DNA of 64,000 nt from Thermophilibacter mediterraneus (GCF_900119385.1 NZ_FPKO01000009.1:62001-126000); one strand, 5' to 3'; numbered from the stretch's first letter, positions 47,961-55,989 are shown. A program made the numbers and translations. Notes: generated from the letters alone by a model not told the origin.

Positions 47961-49423
47961 TGAGAGCCGGTTACCGGATGCTTTGGTGCAATGCAGACTC
48001 TGGCGGGCAGGGACGCCGACATGGCAGTTGGGGCGCCGCGCGCGACCCCGCAGGGGAGAGTGGCGTCCCGCCCCACCCGGGCATTTCCGCGGATCAGCTG
48101 GATGAGGGGCCATGCGCCACCTCGGATCTCTTCTAGGAGGCTGCGGTCCCGGGTGACGCGGGCAGGCGGCCCGCCGCCCTGCGGCGGAGAGGAGGGGCGG
48201 ACATGGTGTACGCCGGTGTGGACATCGCCAAGGTGGACCACGTGATAGGGGCCGTGGACGAGCGCGGCGAGGAGCAGGGCAAGCGGATGCCCTTCAAGAA
48301 CAGCGCCGCCGGCTTCGAGCGGTGCGAGGCCTGGCTCGAGGGGGTGGCCGAGAGGCCCTCGGACGTCCTCGTCGGCATGGAGGCCACCGGGCACTACTGG
48401 ATGGCGCTCTACGCCTTCCTGGTCTCGAGGGGCTACTCGGTCGCGGTGATCGACCCCGTGCAGGTGCGCGCCGTGCGCAGGCTGAAGGGGCTCGACAGGG
48501 TGAAGAACGACCGCGTGGACGCGGGCCTCATCGCCGAGACGCTGCGCATCGGCCAGTACGACCCGACGAGGCTCGCCACCGACGAGGTCCAGTCGCTGCG
48601 CTCGCTCACGCGATACCGGCAGTCGCTCAAGGCCGAGCTCGCCGAGGCGAAGACGCAGTGCCTGTGCCTGCTGGACTCCTACTTCCCGGAGCTCCCCGGG
48701 GCGTTCTCCGACGTGTTCGGGGCCGCCGGGCGCGCCGTGCTCTCCAGGAGCCCGCTGCCCTCCGAGCTCGCGCGCAGGCGCACGGACTCGCTGCAGCGCG
48801 ACATCTCCGAGGCCGCGCGCGGCAGCAGGCGCATGGACGGCAAGGCCGCCGAGCTCAGGGCGCTCGCGAAGGGCTCCGTCGGCATCAGGCTCGGCGAGGC
48901 GGCGGCGTCGATGCAGGTGAGGTCGCTCGTGCGCCAGATGGACTTCCTCGACGCGGAGTGCGCCAAGTTCGACGCGCTCATCAGGGAGCTGCTGGAGAGG
49001 GTGGAGCCGCTCGTGCTCACCATCCCCGGCGTCTCCTACGCCACCGGCGCCCAGATCGTCGCCGAGATAGGCGACATCTCGCGCTTCCGCAACGCCCCCG
49101 CGCTCGTGAGCTACGCCGGGCTGAACTCCGGGGTGAACCAGTCCGGGAAGTTCGACAGCGGGGGCGGGCCCATCACCAAGCACGGGTCGCCCTACCTGAG
49201 GAGGGCCCTCTGGCTCGCGGCCAGCAGGGCCCGGCAGTACGACCCGTCCCTGCGCGCCTTCTACGAGAGGAAGCGCGCGGAGGGCAAGTGCCACCGGGTG
49301 GCCGTGACCGCCGTGGCGCGCAAGCTATGCCACATCGTGTTCGCGGTGATGCGGGACGGGGTCCCGTACGACCCGGCGAGGCCGGGCAGGGACCCCTCAA
49401 AGCATTCGGTATCCGGTTCTCAA
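47961..49423 (+). mobile_element. IS110-family insertion sequence
   Basis: A 1.46-kb element. The left inverted repeat is at 47961-47986 and the right at 49398-49422; the right-hand CAAAGCATTCGGTATCCGG matches the reversed left with about 22 of 25 bases. A 216-bp non-coding left end precedes the transposase gene. The right repeat lies inside the last codons of the transposase. No target-site duplication is evident, as usual for this family. Exact ends are not determined. Confidence 0.8.
47987..48202 (+). ncRNA. candidate bridge RNA region of the IS110-type element
   Basis: IS110 elements encode a structured guide (bridge) RNA in the non-coding end, upstream of the transposase in the IS110 group. 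This 216-bp leader is structured: GGGACGCC (48010) pairs with GGCGTCCC (48062) and GGCGGCCCGCCGCC is palindromic. Target- and donor-binding loops cannot be assigned by eye. Confidence 0.4.
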
Positions 49424-49462
49424 GGTGCTGGTTCCGATGAATCTGGAAACGAGAAAAGCTAG
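48203..49462 (+). CDS. IS110-family transposase (DEDD recombinase)
   Basis: A 419-residue transposase. The N-terminal RuvC-like DEDD domain shows Asp in YAGVDIAKVDHV, Glu in LVGMEATGHYW and Asp in RVKNDRVDAGLIAE. The C-terminal Transposase_20 domain shows TIPGVSYATGAQIVAEIGD, FDSGGGPITKHGSPYLRRAL and the Ser of GSPYLRRAL expected as the nucleophile. It is full length with all motifs intact. Start: ATG after GGAGAGGAGGGG. The last 20 codons run through the right terminal repeat into flanking DNA. Confidence 0.92.
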   Translation: MVYAGVDIAKVDHVIGAVDERGEEQGKRMPFKNSAAGFERCEAWLEGVAERPSDVLVGMEATGHYWMALYAFLVSRGYSVAVIDPVQVRAVRRLKGLDRVKNDRVDAGLIAETLRIGQYDPTRLATDEVQSLRSLTRYRQSLKAELAEAKTQCLCLLDSYFPELPGAFSDVFGAAGRAVLSRSPLPSELARRRTDSLQRDISEAARGSRRMDGKAAELRALAKGSVGIRLGEAAASMQVRSLVRQMDFLDAECAKFDALIRELLERVEPLVLTIPGVSYATGAQIVAEIGDISRFRNAPALVSYAGLNSGVNQSGKFDSGGGPITKHGSPYLRRALWLAASRARQYDPSLRAFYERKRAEGKCHRVAVTAVARKLCHIVFAVMRDGVPYDPARPGRDPSKHSVSGSQGAGSDESGNEKS

Positions 49463-49511
49463 CCCTCGGGTCTTGACTTCATATAGCTGGTCTCCCCTTT
49501 CTTCGGGAAAT

Positions 49512-49538
49512 CGTGCAAAAGTGCCTGTCCCTTTTGCA
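49512..49538. repeat. GTGCCTGTCCC palindrome at the 3' end of the dehydrogenase gene
   Basis: Arms GTGCAAAAG and CTTTTGCAC flank TGCCTGTCC, identical to 39035-39061. It directly abuts the dehydrogenase stop codon and gives a T-run on either strand, so it may be its terminator. Confidence 0.8.
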
Positions 49539-50720
49539 CTACAGGCTCGCGCGGAGGACCGACACGATCTCGTCGCGCGTGAGCGGGTGGTAGCCGCCCT
49601 GCATCACGAGCGTGGAGTCGGCGATGCCCTCGACCATGTCCTCGGTGGCGCCGAGCTCGGAGATGCTCATCACGCAGCCGATCTCGCGCATCCAGGCCTC
49701 CATGGCGTCGAGGCCGGCGGCGGCGAGCTCCTCGCTCGTGCGACCCTCCGGCGAGACGCCCCACACGGCGGTCGCAAAGCGCGCGAACTTCTCCACCCCA
49801 TAGGGCATGACCAGGCGGTAGTACGGCAGCGCCACGGCGGAGAGCGTCATGCCGTGCGTTGCGTCGGTGTGGGCGCCCACGGCCTGGCCGAGCATGTGGA
49901 CCTCCCAGTCGGTGGACTTTCCGCAGGCCACGAGCGTGTTCAGCGCCCAGGTCGCGCACCACATGATGTTGGAGCGCGCCTCGTAGTCGTGCGCGTCCGC
50001 CACGGCGGCACGGCTCGCGGCCACAAGGCTGCGCATGAGGCCCTCGGAGAGATAGTCGCTCGTGTTGTCATCGGTGCCCGAGAAGTACTGCTCGGTGATG
50101 TGGTTCATGATGTCGAAGATGCCGGCGACCATCTGGTAGCGCGGGAGCGTGTAGGTGAACTCGGGGTTGAGCACGGCGAAGCGCGGGAACACGCGTGAGT
50201 CGGCGAAGACGTGGCCGACCTTCATCTTGGTCGCGTGGTTGGTGATGACCGAGCCACAGTTCATCTCGGACCCGGTGCCCACCATCGTGAGCACGCTGCC
50301 CACGGGAATCACCTCGAGATCCGCGGCGGGCTCGTCGAAGTCGACCCAGTACCTCTGCCAGGGGTCCACGTCCTCCGGGAGGTTGGCCGAGACGGCCACG
50401 CCCTTCGCGTAGTCGATGCACGAGCCGCCGCCCACGGCGAGGATGAGATCGACGTGGTTCTCGCGCGCGATGCGAACGCCCTCGTAGAGCTTCTCGACCG
50501 TGGGGTTGGGCATGACGCCCGCATCCTCGACGACGGTCTTGCCCGCCGCCGCGAGGGCCGCCATGACCTTGTCGTAGACGCCGTTGCGCTTGATGGAGCC
50601 ACCGCCGTAGACGAGCTGAACCACGGGGCCGAACGAGGCGAGCTCATCGGCGAGCGCGTCCATGGAGTCTGCGCCAAAGATGAGCTTGGTGGGGTTGTGA
50701 TAGGTGAAGTTGCCGAGCAT
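49539..50720 (-). CDS. iron-containing alcohol dehydrogenase
   Basis: A 393-residue NAD(P)H-dependent alcohol/aldehyde dehydrogenase (group III, YqhD/BdhA-like). The cofactor loop is LAVGGGSCIDYAKGVAV near residue 95. Fe ligands are Asp in GTDDN/AGIFDIMNHITEQYF near residue 195-215 and His in AVGAHTDATHGMTLS near residue 270. The start (MLGNFTYHN) follows GAGAGGAGAGG. A TetR gene faces it with a palindromic operator in the shared promoter, so aldehyde or alcohol stress may induce it. Confidence 0.9.
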   Translation of the reverse strand: MLGNFTYHNPTKLIFGADSMDALADELASFGPVVQLVYGGGSIKRNGVYDKVMAALAAAGKTVVEDAGVMPNPTVEKLYEGVRIARENHVDLILAVGGGSCIDYAKGVAVSANLPEDVDPWQRYWVDFDEPAADLEVIPVGSVLTMVGTGSEMNCGSVITNHATKMKVGHVFADSRVFPRFAVLNPEFTYTLPRYQMVAGIFDIMNHITEQYFSGTDDNTSDYLSEGLMRSLVAASRAAVADAHDYEARSNIMWCATWALNTLVACGKSTDWEVHMLGQAVGAHTDATHGMTLSAVALPYYRLVMPYGVEKFARFATAVWGVSPEGRTSEELAAAGLDAMEAWMREIGCVMSISELGATEDMVEGIADSTLVMQGGYHPLTRDEIVSVLRASL

Positions 50721-50774
50721 TGCCTCTCCTCTCGCCGGGTGCGGGGCGGGCGCCCCGTTCTTCTCGCCGTTTAG

Positions 50775-50794
50775 ATTACGCGACGTCACGTAAT
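50775..50794. promoter_or_regulatory. TetR operator in the divergent promoter
   Basis: ATTACGCGACGTCACGTAAT is a near-perfect 20-bp palindrome. A half-site-like AAGTGACGTTATT follows at 50808-50820, nearer the tetR gene. Confidence 0.7.
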
Positions 50795-50877
50795 TTGTAA
50801 AGGGTTAAGTGACGTTATTTTTTCTACAAAGCGGTTCTCTGCGCTATACTTCACCTAACGAGACATACGGAGGAGCC

Positions 50878-51519
50878 ATGGCAGAGTTCATTCGCGCGCG
50901 CAGCCCCGAGCAGAAGGGGCAGCGCCTCGACCAGATCAAGGGGGCCGTCCGCAGCCAGTTCGCGGAACGCCCCTACCACGAGATCACCCTCACCACGATC
51001 GCGGACGAGCTCGGCTGGTCGCGTGCCAACCTCTACAAGTACGTGAGCACCAAGGAGGAGGTCTTCCTGCTGCTCACGCAGGACGAGATGGCGGCCTACT
51101 TCGACGCCCTGCTCACCGCGCTCCCCGAGGGCTGCGGGTTCTCTCGCGAGACGGTCGCAGAGGTCTGGGCCGGCATCGCGGGCGCCCACCAGGAGTACTT
51201 CCGCCTCGGGGACATCCTCTCCACCATCATCGAGACCAACGTCACGGTGGAGCGACTCTCCGAGTTCAAGCAGGCCTACTACGGTCACGTCGCACGCATG
51301 GCCGAGCGCCTCCCGCCCATCCTGGGAATGCGCACGGAGCGCGTCGACGCGCTGCTCATGGCCATCTACTACCACGCCGTGGGATTCGTGAGCGGGTGCT
51401 GGAGCAACCCCCTCATCACGCAGGCGCTCGAGCTCGCCGGCATCGAGCGCCCCGCAATCGACTTCCGCGCCGAGATGCGCGACTTCATCGGCATGTGCCT
51501 CGGGCACTACTGCGCATAG
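50878..51519 (+). CDS. TetR-family regulator divergent from the alcohol dehydrogenase
   Basis: A 213-residue TetR protein: HTH ITLTTIADELGWSRANLYKYVS near residue 35-57. The helical C-terminal domain resembles that of regulators beside short-chain alcohol dehydrogenases. It probably represses the dehydrogenase gene through the ATTACG palindrome. Start: ATG after GGAGGAG. A GCGCTATACT -10 word precedes it (50841-50850). Confidence 0.85.
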   Translation: MAEFIRARSPEQKGQRLDQIKGAVRSQFAERPYHEITLTTIADELGWSRANLYKYVSTKEEVFLLLTQDEMAAYFDALLTALPEGCGFSRETVAEVWAGIAGAHQEYFRLGDILSTIIETNVTVERLSEFKQAYYGHVARMAERLPPILGMRTERVDALLMAIYYHAVGFVSGCWSNPLITQALELAGIERPAIDFRAEMRDFIGMCLGHYCA

Positions 51520-51551
51520 GCCGCGGGCGGGGGCCGGGCCGTCCCGCGCCT

Positions 51552-51727
51552 CGGAATCTGGGGCCGTCCCGTGCCTCGGAACCGTGCCGTTCCGAGGCAG
51601 TCGCCCTGTTGTATGCAGATTTCGCGAGACGACCCGATACACTCGCCAACGCGCTCGCAAAAGCGCAGGTATGACGTATAGCCTCCGGAGCGATACCCGG
51701 CACCGTCCCAAAAACTGCATACAACAG
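51552..51727. repeat. repeat region with a MITE-like 122-bp element
   Basis: Inverted terminal repeats CTGTTGTATGCAG (51606-51618) and CTGCATACAACAG (51715-51727) bound 122 bp. Just before it, GGGCCGTCCCGTGCCTCGGAA and TTCCGAGGCA form a second hairpin, with two near-copies of GGGCCGTCCCGYGCCTCGGA. No coding capacity is seen. Confidence 0.75.
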
Positions 51728-51764
51728 AGCGGCGCCGCCCAATCTTTGCCCGGGCGGCGCCCCC

Positions 51765-52919
51765 TCAGCAGCCGAAGAGCCCCGCCGCCCGCGCCATGCG
51801 GTCGGCAACGCGCACCCCGAAGGGGCAGCGCCCCTCGCACGCGCGGCACGCGACGCAGTCGGCGGCGGTGGCGCCGAGCGCGCGATAGTGCTCGCGCAGC
51901 GAGTCCGGCACCTCGTCATAGGCGCTCGCGAGGTCGAAGAACTTGTTCACCGCGGCGATGTCGATCCCCTTGGGGCAGGGGGCGCAGTGGCCGCAGTAGG
52001 TGCACTGCCCCACGAAGGCGTGGCGCGGCGCGCCCGCGAGCACGCGCGCGTAGTCCCGCTCGTCGTCCGACGCCGTCTCGTAGGCAACCGCCTCGGCGAC
52101 GTGCGCCGGCTCGCCGAAGCCCACCATCACGCTCGCCACGGCGGGGCGCGTGAGGGCGTAGTGCAGGCACTGGACCGGCGTGAGCGCCGTGCCGAAGGGC
52201 GACTGCGCCGCGTCGAGGAGCCGGCCGCCCATGTAGCCCTTCATGACCGTGATGCCCGTGCCCGTCTCCTCCGCGAGCGCGTAGAGCTCCGCGCGCTCGG
52301 GCGTCACGCCGTCCGTCGCCGCCGACTCGCCGCGCTCGTCGAAGTAGGCCTCGAGGTCGTCGGTCGCGGGCATCATGTCAAAGGCGGGGTTCACCGAGAA
52401 CAGTATCATCTCGATCTCCGGGCTCAGCACCGCGAGACGCGCGACCTCGGGATTGTGCGTCGAGAGGCCCACGTGCCGAATCGTCCCCGCACGGCGCAGC
52501 TCGCGCACGTAGCCCATGAAGGGGCTTCCCGCCATGAGCTCCTCGAACTCCGCGGGGCGATCGACGTAGTGAATCATGCCCAGGTCAACGTAGCTGGTGT
52601 GGAACCGAGCGAGAAGGTCCTCGAAGGCGGGGCGCACGTGGGCGAGCTCGCGCGTGCGAACGTACTGGCCATCCTGCCAGGTGGACCCCAGGTGCCCCTG
52701 GATGACCCACCGCTCGCGACTCCCGTTGGCGGCGAGGGCGTCGCCGAGGTTGGAGCGGCGCGTCGGGTCGGGCATCCAGCAGTCCAGGATGTTGATGCCC
52801 GCATCCTCGGCGGCATCCACCACGGCGCGCGCCTGGTCGGGCGTGCCGTCCATCCACTCCCCGCCAAAGCCGATCTCGCTCACCTCGAGCCCCGTGCCGC
52901 CCAGCTGCCGATAGCGCAT
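51765..52919 (-). CDS. aldo/keto reductase with C-terminal 4Fe-4S domain
   Basis: A 384-residue protein. Residues about 1-290 form an aldo/keto reductase barrel, but the usual Tyr and Lys of the tetrad are not present: LDCWMPDPTRR stands in place of D..Y and VIQGHLG in place of ..K.. The His in MIHYVD remains. Two ferredoxin-like clusters follow: CTYCGHCAPCPKG and CVACRACEGRCPFGV. Such proteins probably take part in electron transfer-linked redox in anaerobes. Start: MRYRQLGG, with a GCGCTACCAT word 30 bases upstream. Confidence 0.85.
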   Translation of the reverse strand: MRYRQLGGTGLEVSEIGFGGEWMDGTPDQARAVVDAAEDAGINILDCWMPDPTRRSNLGDALAANGSRERWVIQGHLGSTWQDGQYVRTRELAHVRPAFEDLLARFHTSYVDLGMIHYVDRPAEFEELMAGSPFMGYVRELRRAGTIRHVGLSTHNPEVARLAVLSPEIEMILFSVNPAFDMMPATDDLEAYFDERGESAATDGVTPERAELYALAEETGTGITVMKGYMGGRLLDAAQSPFGTALTPVQCLHYALTRPAVASVMVGFGEPAHVAEAVAYETASDDERDYARVLAGAPRHAFVGQCTYCGHCAPCPKGIDIAAVNKFFDLASAYDEVPDSLREHYRALGATAADCVACRACEGRCPFGVRVADRMARAAGLFGC

Positions 52920-52948
52920 CTCCGCTCCCCTCCTCGCGTCGTGGCCCC

Positions 52949-52958
52949 ATGGTAGCGC
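52949..52958 (-). promoter_or_regulatory. -10 element for the Fe-S reductase gene
   Basis: GCGCTACCAT, 30 bases upstream of the start codon. Confidence 0.45.
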
Positions 52959-53029
52959 AGCCAGGCGTCAGCGGGGGCGCGATGCCCTGTCGGCGGCAGA
53001 GACAGCCGCGCTCCCCGCGGGCAGGGCCC

Positions 53030-54286
53030 CTACTCCCCCTCGCGCGGGGAGCGCCCCAGCCACGCGGCGACCACGGCGACGGCGATCGCCGCAAGGGCGC
53101 CCACCGCCCAAGGCGCCACGTGGTCGAAGGCGACACCATAGATGAGCTGGCCCACCGGTGTGGCGAAGTTGGCGAGCATCACCGCGAGCGCCATCACCTT
53201 GCCCACCAGCGTTCCGGGCGTTCTCATCTGCAGGTAGGACGTCGCCACGATGGACATGGCCACGCACGCGCCCATGGTGGCGAGAAGGACCACGACGAGC
53301 CCCGCATACGTCCCGAGAGCGCCGAGCGGCAGGGCGAGCACCACAGCGCTCGCCGCGATGCCGGCAGCCACGCCCGCGAGCAGGCCCGGCACCCGCGCGA
53401 TACCCAGGCCTCCGGGGCGCAGCGCCACCACCGCCCCGCCGGCGAGCCCTCCCACCGCGATCGCCCCCTGGAGCGCGCCCATGTGCTGGTTGGTGAGGCC
53501 GAGCGACTCGGTCACGACGTAGGGGGCGCCCACGTTGAAGTACGACGAGCCGAAGAGGTTGGCGAGCGTCGCCGCCACGATCACGCGCAGGAAGAAGAGG
53601 TGGGACCGCAGGAAGCCGAGCGCCTCGGAGAGGTCGCCGCGGACGGTCTCGAGAGGACCCGCCGTGCGCGCGGGGGGCTCGTAGGGAACGCGGACGAAGG
53701 CGGCCGCGAGCGCGGCGGCCACGGCGAAGGAGCCCGCCGACAGGGCGACGATGGGGCCTATCCCCCAGAAGCCGAGCGCCAGCCCGCCCGCGACGGGACC
53801 GGCGATGCTCGTGACCATGCCGACCTGGTTGGCCACGGCAACGGCCTGCTCCAGGTGCCGCGGAGACACCACGTGCGGCATCGCGGACTGGACGCACGGC
53901 TGGTACAGCGCCTGCACGGCAAAGGCGACCATGAGGACGGCGATGGTGATCGCCACGATGCCCGAGGAGCCCTCGAGCGCGAGGTAGGCAGCCATCACCG
54001 CGGCGAGCGTCGCGTCGGCCGCCACCATGACGCCGCGCTTGCGCGTGCGGTCCGCGACGACCCCGCCCACCGGGGCGAGCAGCGTGTAGGGCACGAAGCC
54101 CGCCGCCAGCACCCCGCCGTAGAGCGTTCCCGACCCGGTGAGGTTGAGCAGGTGCAGCGGCAGGACGAACTGCAGGATCTCCATGCCGAGGAGCGAGAAG
54201 ACCTGCGCCGCGAGGATGGCGACGAAGCGCGGGTTGAGCAGGCGGTCGGAGGCGTCGGCCGCGGTGGGTGCCGTTCTCCCCTTCAT
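53030..54286 (-). CDS. MFS efflux transporter
   Basis: A 418-residue, twelve-helix major-facilitator exporter of the MacB/TetV-like MFS group: QVFSLLGMEILQFVLPLHLL in helix 1, GGVVADRTRKRGVMVAAD as the loop 2-3 motif A, GFWGIGPIVALSAGSF mid-protein. Substrates unknown. The start (MKGRT) follows AAAGGAA; an ATG five codons upstream is poorer. A CATAC...GTATG palindrome sits in the promoter. Confidence 0.85.
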   Translation of the reverse strand: MKGRTAPTAADASDRLLNPRFVAILAAQVFSLLGMEILQFVLPLHLLNLTGSGTLYGGVLAAGFVPYTLLAPVGGVVADRTRKRGVMVAADATLAAVMAAYLALEGSSGIVAITIAVLMVAFAVQALYQPCVQSAMPHVVSPRHLEQAVAVANQVGMVTSIAGPVAGGLALGFWGIGPIVALSAGSFAVAAALAAAFVRVPYEPPARTAGPLETVRGDLSEALGFLRSHLFFLRVIVAATLANLFGSSYFNVGAPYVVTESLGLTNQHMGALQGAIAVGGLAGGAVVALRPGGLGIARVPGLLAGVAAGIAASAVVLALPLGALGTYAGLVVVLLATMGACVAMSIVATSYLQMRTPGTLVGKVMALAVMLANFATPVGQLIYGVAFDHVAPWAVGALAAIAVAVVAAWLGRSPREGE

Positions 54287-54298
54287 CGTGGTTCCTTT

Positions 54299-54317
54299 CA
54301 TACGTACGGTTGGTATG
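54299..54317. promoter_or_regulatory. operator candidate of the MFS gene
   Basis: CATACGTACGGTTGGTATG has 5-bp inverted arms and lies in the MFS promoter. Confidence 0.4.
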
Positions 54318-54390
54318 TATCTTGGCTCGAGAGAAGGCCGCGCGCGGCGGCCCCTCCCCTCACGTATCCTGACGTCGCGCGACGGTTGCC

Positions 54391-54606
54391 TCAACCAACC
54401 GGCGGTTGCATCTCGGGCGCGCAACCGTCGGTCGCGTCGTCCGACGAGGCGTGGTCGCACTCCTCGAGGTGCCCCCAGGCCTCAGCGACCAGACGCGCCC
54501 GGTCCACGGAGTCCCACTCGACGACGTCGACGCCCAGGGCGTGCGTCACGGCGAGAAATACCTCCACCCGCCTTGCGAACTCCTCCCGTGACCTGACCGG
54601 ACCCAC
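54391..54606 (-). CDS. short hypothetical protein, possibly a regulator remnant
   Basis: A 71-residue reading frame from a GTG with GAGGAGGG about nine bases upstream. It looks protein-like (EEFARRVEVFLAVTHALG, DRARLVAEAWGHLEECDH) but ends in a low-complexity tail. It may be a real small protein or the surviving end of a decayed gene. It precedes the MFS promoter in the same direction. No family is recognised. Confidence 0.35.
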   Translation of the reverse strand: MGPVRSREEFARRVEVFLAVTHALGVDVVEWDSVDRARLVAEAWGHLEECDHASSDDATDGCAPEMQPPVG

Positions 54607-54648
54607 CCGGGCTCCACCCTCCTCTGCCTCGAAAAAGCTGCGGTCTCC

Positions 54649-54811
54649 TTGTTGCTCCCGGCGCTCGCCGTGGCGGCCATCTTCTCTGGGGCGCTCGTGG
54701 GCCTCAAGGCCATGGCGTCCGTTGCCGCCACGCCGGTCTTTCTCTCCCTGGCGTCGCTCGTCGTGAAGATTCGCTTTCTGCCTCTCCCTCCTCGGGGCCG
54801 AGGCGGAGTAG
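54649..54811 (+). pseudogene. frameshifted remnant of the small membrane-protein gene
   Basis: The plus-strand frame reads PALAVAAIFSGALVGLKAMA then SVAATPVFLSLASLVVK, matching the last 50 residues of the protein at 18980-19540 (PALAVVAIFAGALVSFEAMA). A frameshift before the end leads to AEAE and TAG instead of AEAETE. No 5' part is present. Evidence of a past second copy or recombination. Confidence 0.65.
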
Positions 54812-54851
54812 AGTGGTCGCAGCGGGCCCGACACGCGAGATTGGAGCACCC

Positions 54852-55250
54852 ATGGACGAGGTCCTCGCCTACCTCAAGGCAAACCCCACGTACTTCCTGG
54901 CAACCGTCGACGAGGCGGGCAACCCGCAGGTGCGCCCCTTCGGCACCATCGCGAAGTTCGAGGGAAGGCTCTACATCCAGACGGGGCGCGTGAAGAGCGT
55001 CTCCTACCAGATGCTCGCGCACCCACGCGTCGCCCTCTGCGCGACGGGGGCGGACGGGACGTGGCTGCGCATCGAGGCCGACGCGGTGCTCGACGACCGG
55101 CTCGAGGCGCGCGAGGCCGTCCTCGCCGAGTACCCCGAGCTGAGGCCCATGTACGCCGCGGACGACGGCAACTGCGAGGTCTTCGCCCTCGAGAACGTCA
55201 CCGCGACGTTCTGCTCGTTCACCGAGGCGCCCTACGTCGTTCGCTGGTAG
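54852..55250 (+). CDS. pyridoxamine 5'-phosphate oxidase-family protein
   Basis: A 132-residue FMN-binding split-barrel protein of the PPOX family: YFLATVDEAGNPQVRPFGT near residue 14, RLYIQTGRVKSVSYQMLAHP near residue 40, then NCEVFALENVTATFC. These small proteins often reduce or bind flavin- or F420-like cofactors; substrate unknown. Start: ATG; GGAGCACCC lies directly upstream. Confidence 0.85.
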   Translation: MDEVLAYLKANPTYFLATVDEAGNPQVRPFGTIAKFEGRLYIQTGRVKSVSYQMLAHPRVALCATGADGTWLRIEADAVLDDRLEAREAVLAEYPELRPMYAADDGNCEVFALENVTATFCSFTEAPYVVRW

Positions 55251-55278
55251 CCGCGACGACCCGGGCGCGGGCGCGCGC

Positions 55279-55782
55279 CTACTCCCCCTGCGAGAAGAGC
55301 GCCGCCCCCGCGCCCGCCGCGCGCCACGCGGCGACGACCGCCATCCGCTCCCTCGTCGAGGCGGAGAGCGGCTCGGGGAGGGCATCCGGCTCGAACCACC
55401 CCACCTCGAGCGACTCGTCGTCCGCCACGCGCGGCTCGGAGCGCCCACCGCGGGCGAGGCGGCACACGAAGGTGAGGTCGAGGTACTGCGTGCGGTCCCC
55501 GTTGGCGTAGACCGTGAGGTGCTGGGCCGCCTTCACGCGCACGAGGGCCGTGGGCTCGACGTCAACGCCCGTTTCCTCGGCGACCTCGCGCGCCACCGTG
55601 TCGGCGGGCTCCTCCCCGGGCTCGTTGATTCCGCAGACGAGCGCCCACTCTCCCGTGTCGGCGCGCCGGCCCAGCAGGAGGCGCCCCTCGTCGTCCTCGA
55701 CGTAGGCGCTCACGCCCACGAGCCAGAGCAGGTCGTGGCCGATCTTCTCCCGCAGCCGAACGATGAACTCGGGCGTTGCCAT
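55279..55782 (-). CDS. Nudix hydrolase
   Basis: A 167-residue Nudix enzyme that hydrolyses nucleoside-diphosphate-linked substrates. The Nudix box reads GINEPGEEPADTVAREVAEE followed by TGVDV, matching Gx5Ex7REUxEExGU in spacing. WLVGVSAYVEDDEGRLLLGRRA precedes it. Some members of this layout act on NDP-sugars or RNA caps; not decidable. It sits just downstream of a small membrane protein gene. Confidence 0.85.
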   Translation of the reverse strand: MATPEFIVRLREKIGHDLLWLVGVSAYVEDDEGRLLLGRRADTGEWALVCGINEPGEEPADTVAREVAEETGVDVEPTALVRVKAAQHLTVYANGDRTQYLDLTFVCRLARGGRSEPRVADDESLEVGWFEPDALPEPLSASTRERMAVVAAWRAAGAGAALFSQGE

Positions 55783-55791
55783 GGCCGCCCC

Positions 55792-55989
55792 CTACTCGCG
55801 GTCGCGGCGGTCGGGGAACTCAACGTGAATCCTCCCGCCGCGCACGAAAAACCAGATGACCAGGAGCACGAGCACCACCGGCAGGAGGCTGAGTGCCCCG
55901 GCGATGACGTTCACCACGAACGAGATGACGAGCGCCACCACCATGGCAATGGCAATGAGCGCGAGAAACGCGACGAGCAGCTCGGGCAT
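55792..55989 (-). CDS. small membrane protein
   Basis: A 65-residue protein: two hydrophobic segments (about 5-28 and 30-49), then a basic/acidic tail RGGRIHVEFPDRRDRE. Start: ATG four bases after GGAGG. The Nudix gene starts 9 bp after its stop. Function unknown. Confidence 0.65.
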   Translation of the reverse strand: MPELLVAFLALIAIAMVVALVISFVVNVIAGALSLLPVVLVLLVIWFFVRGGRIHVEFPDRRDRE

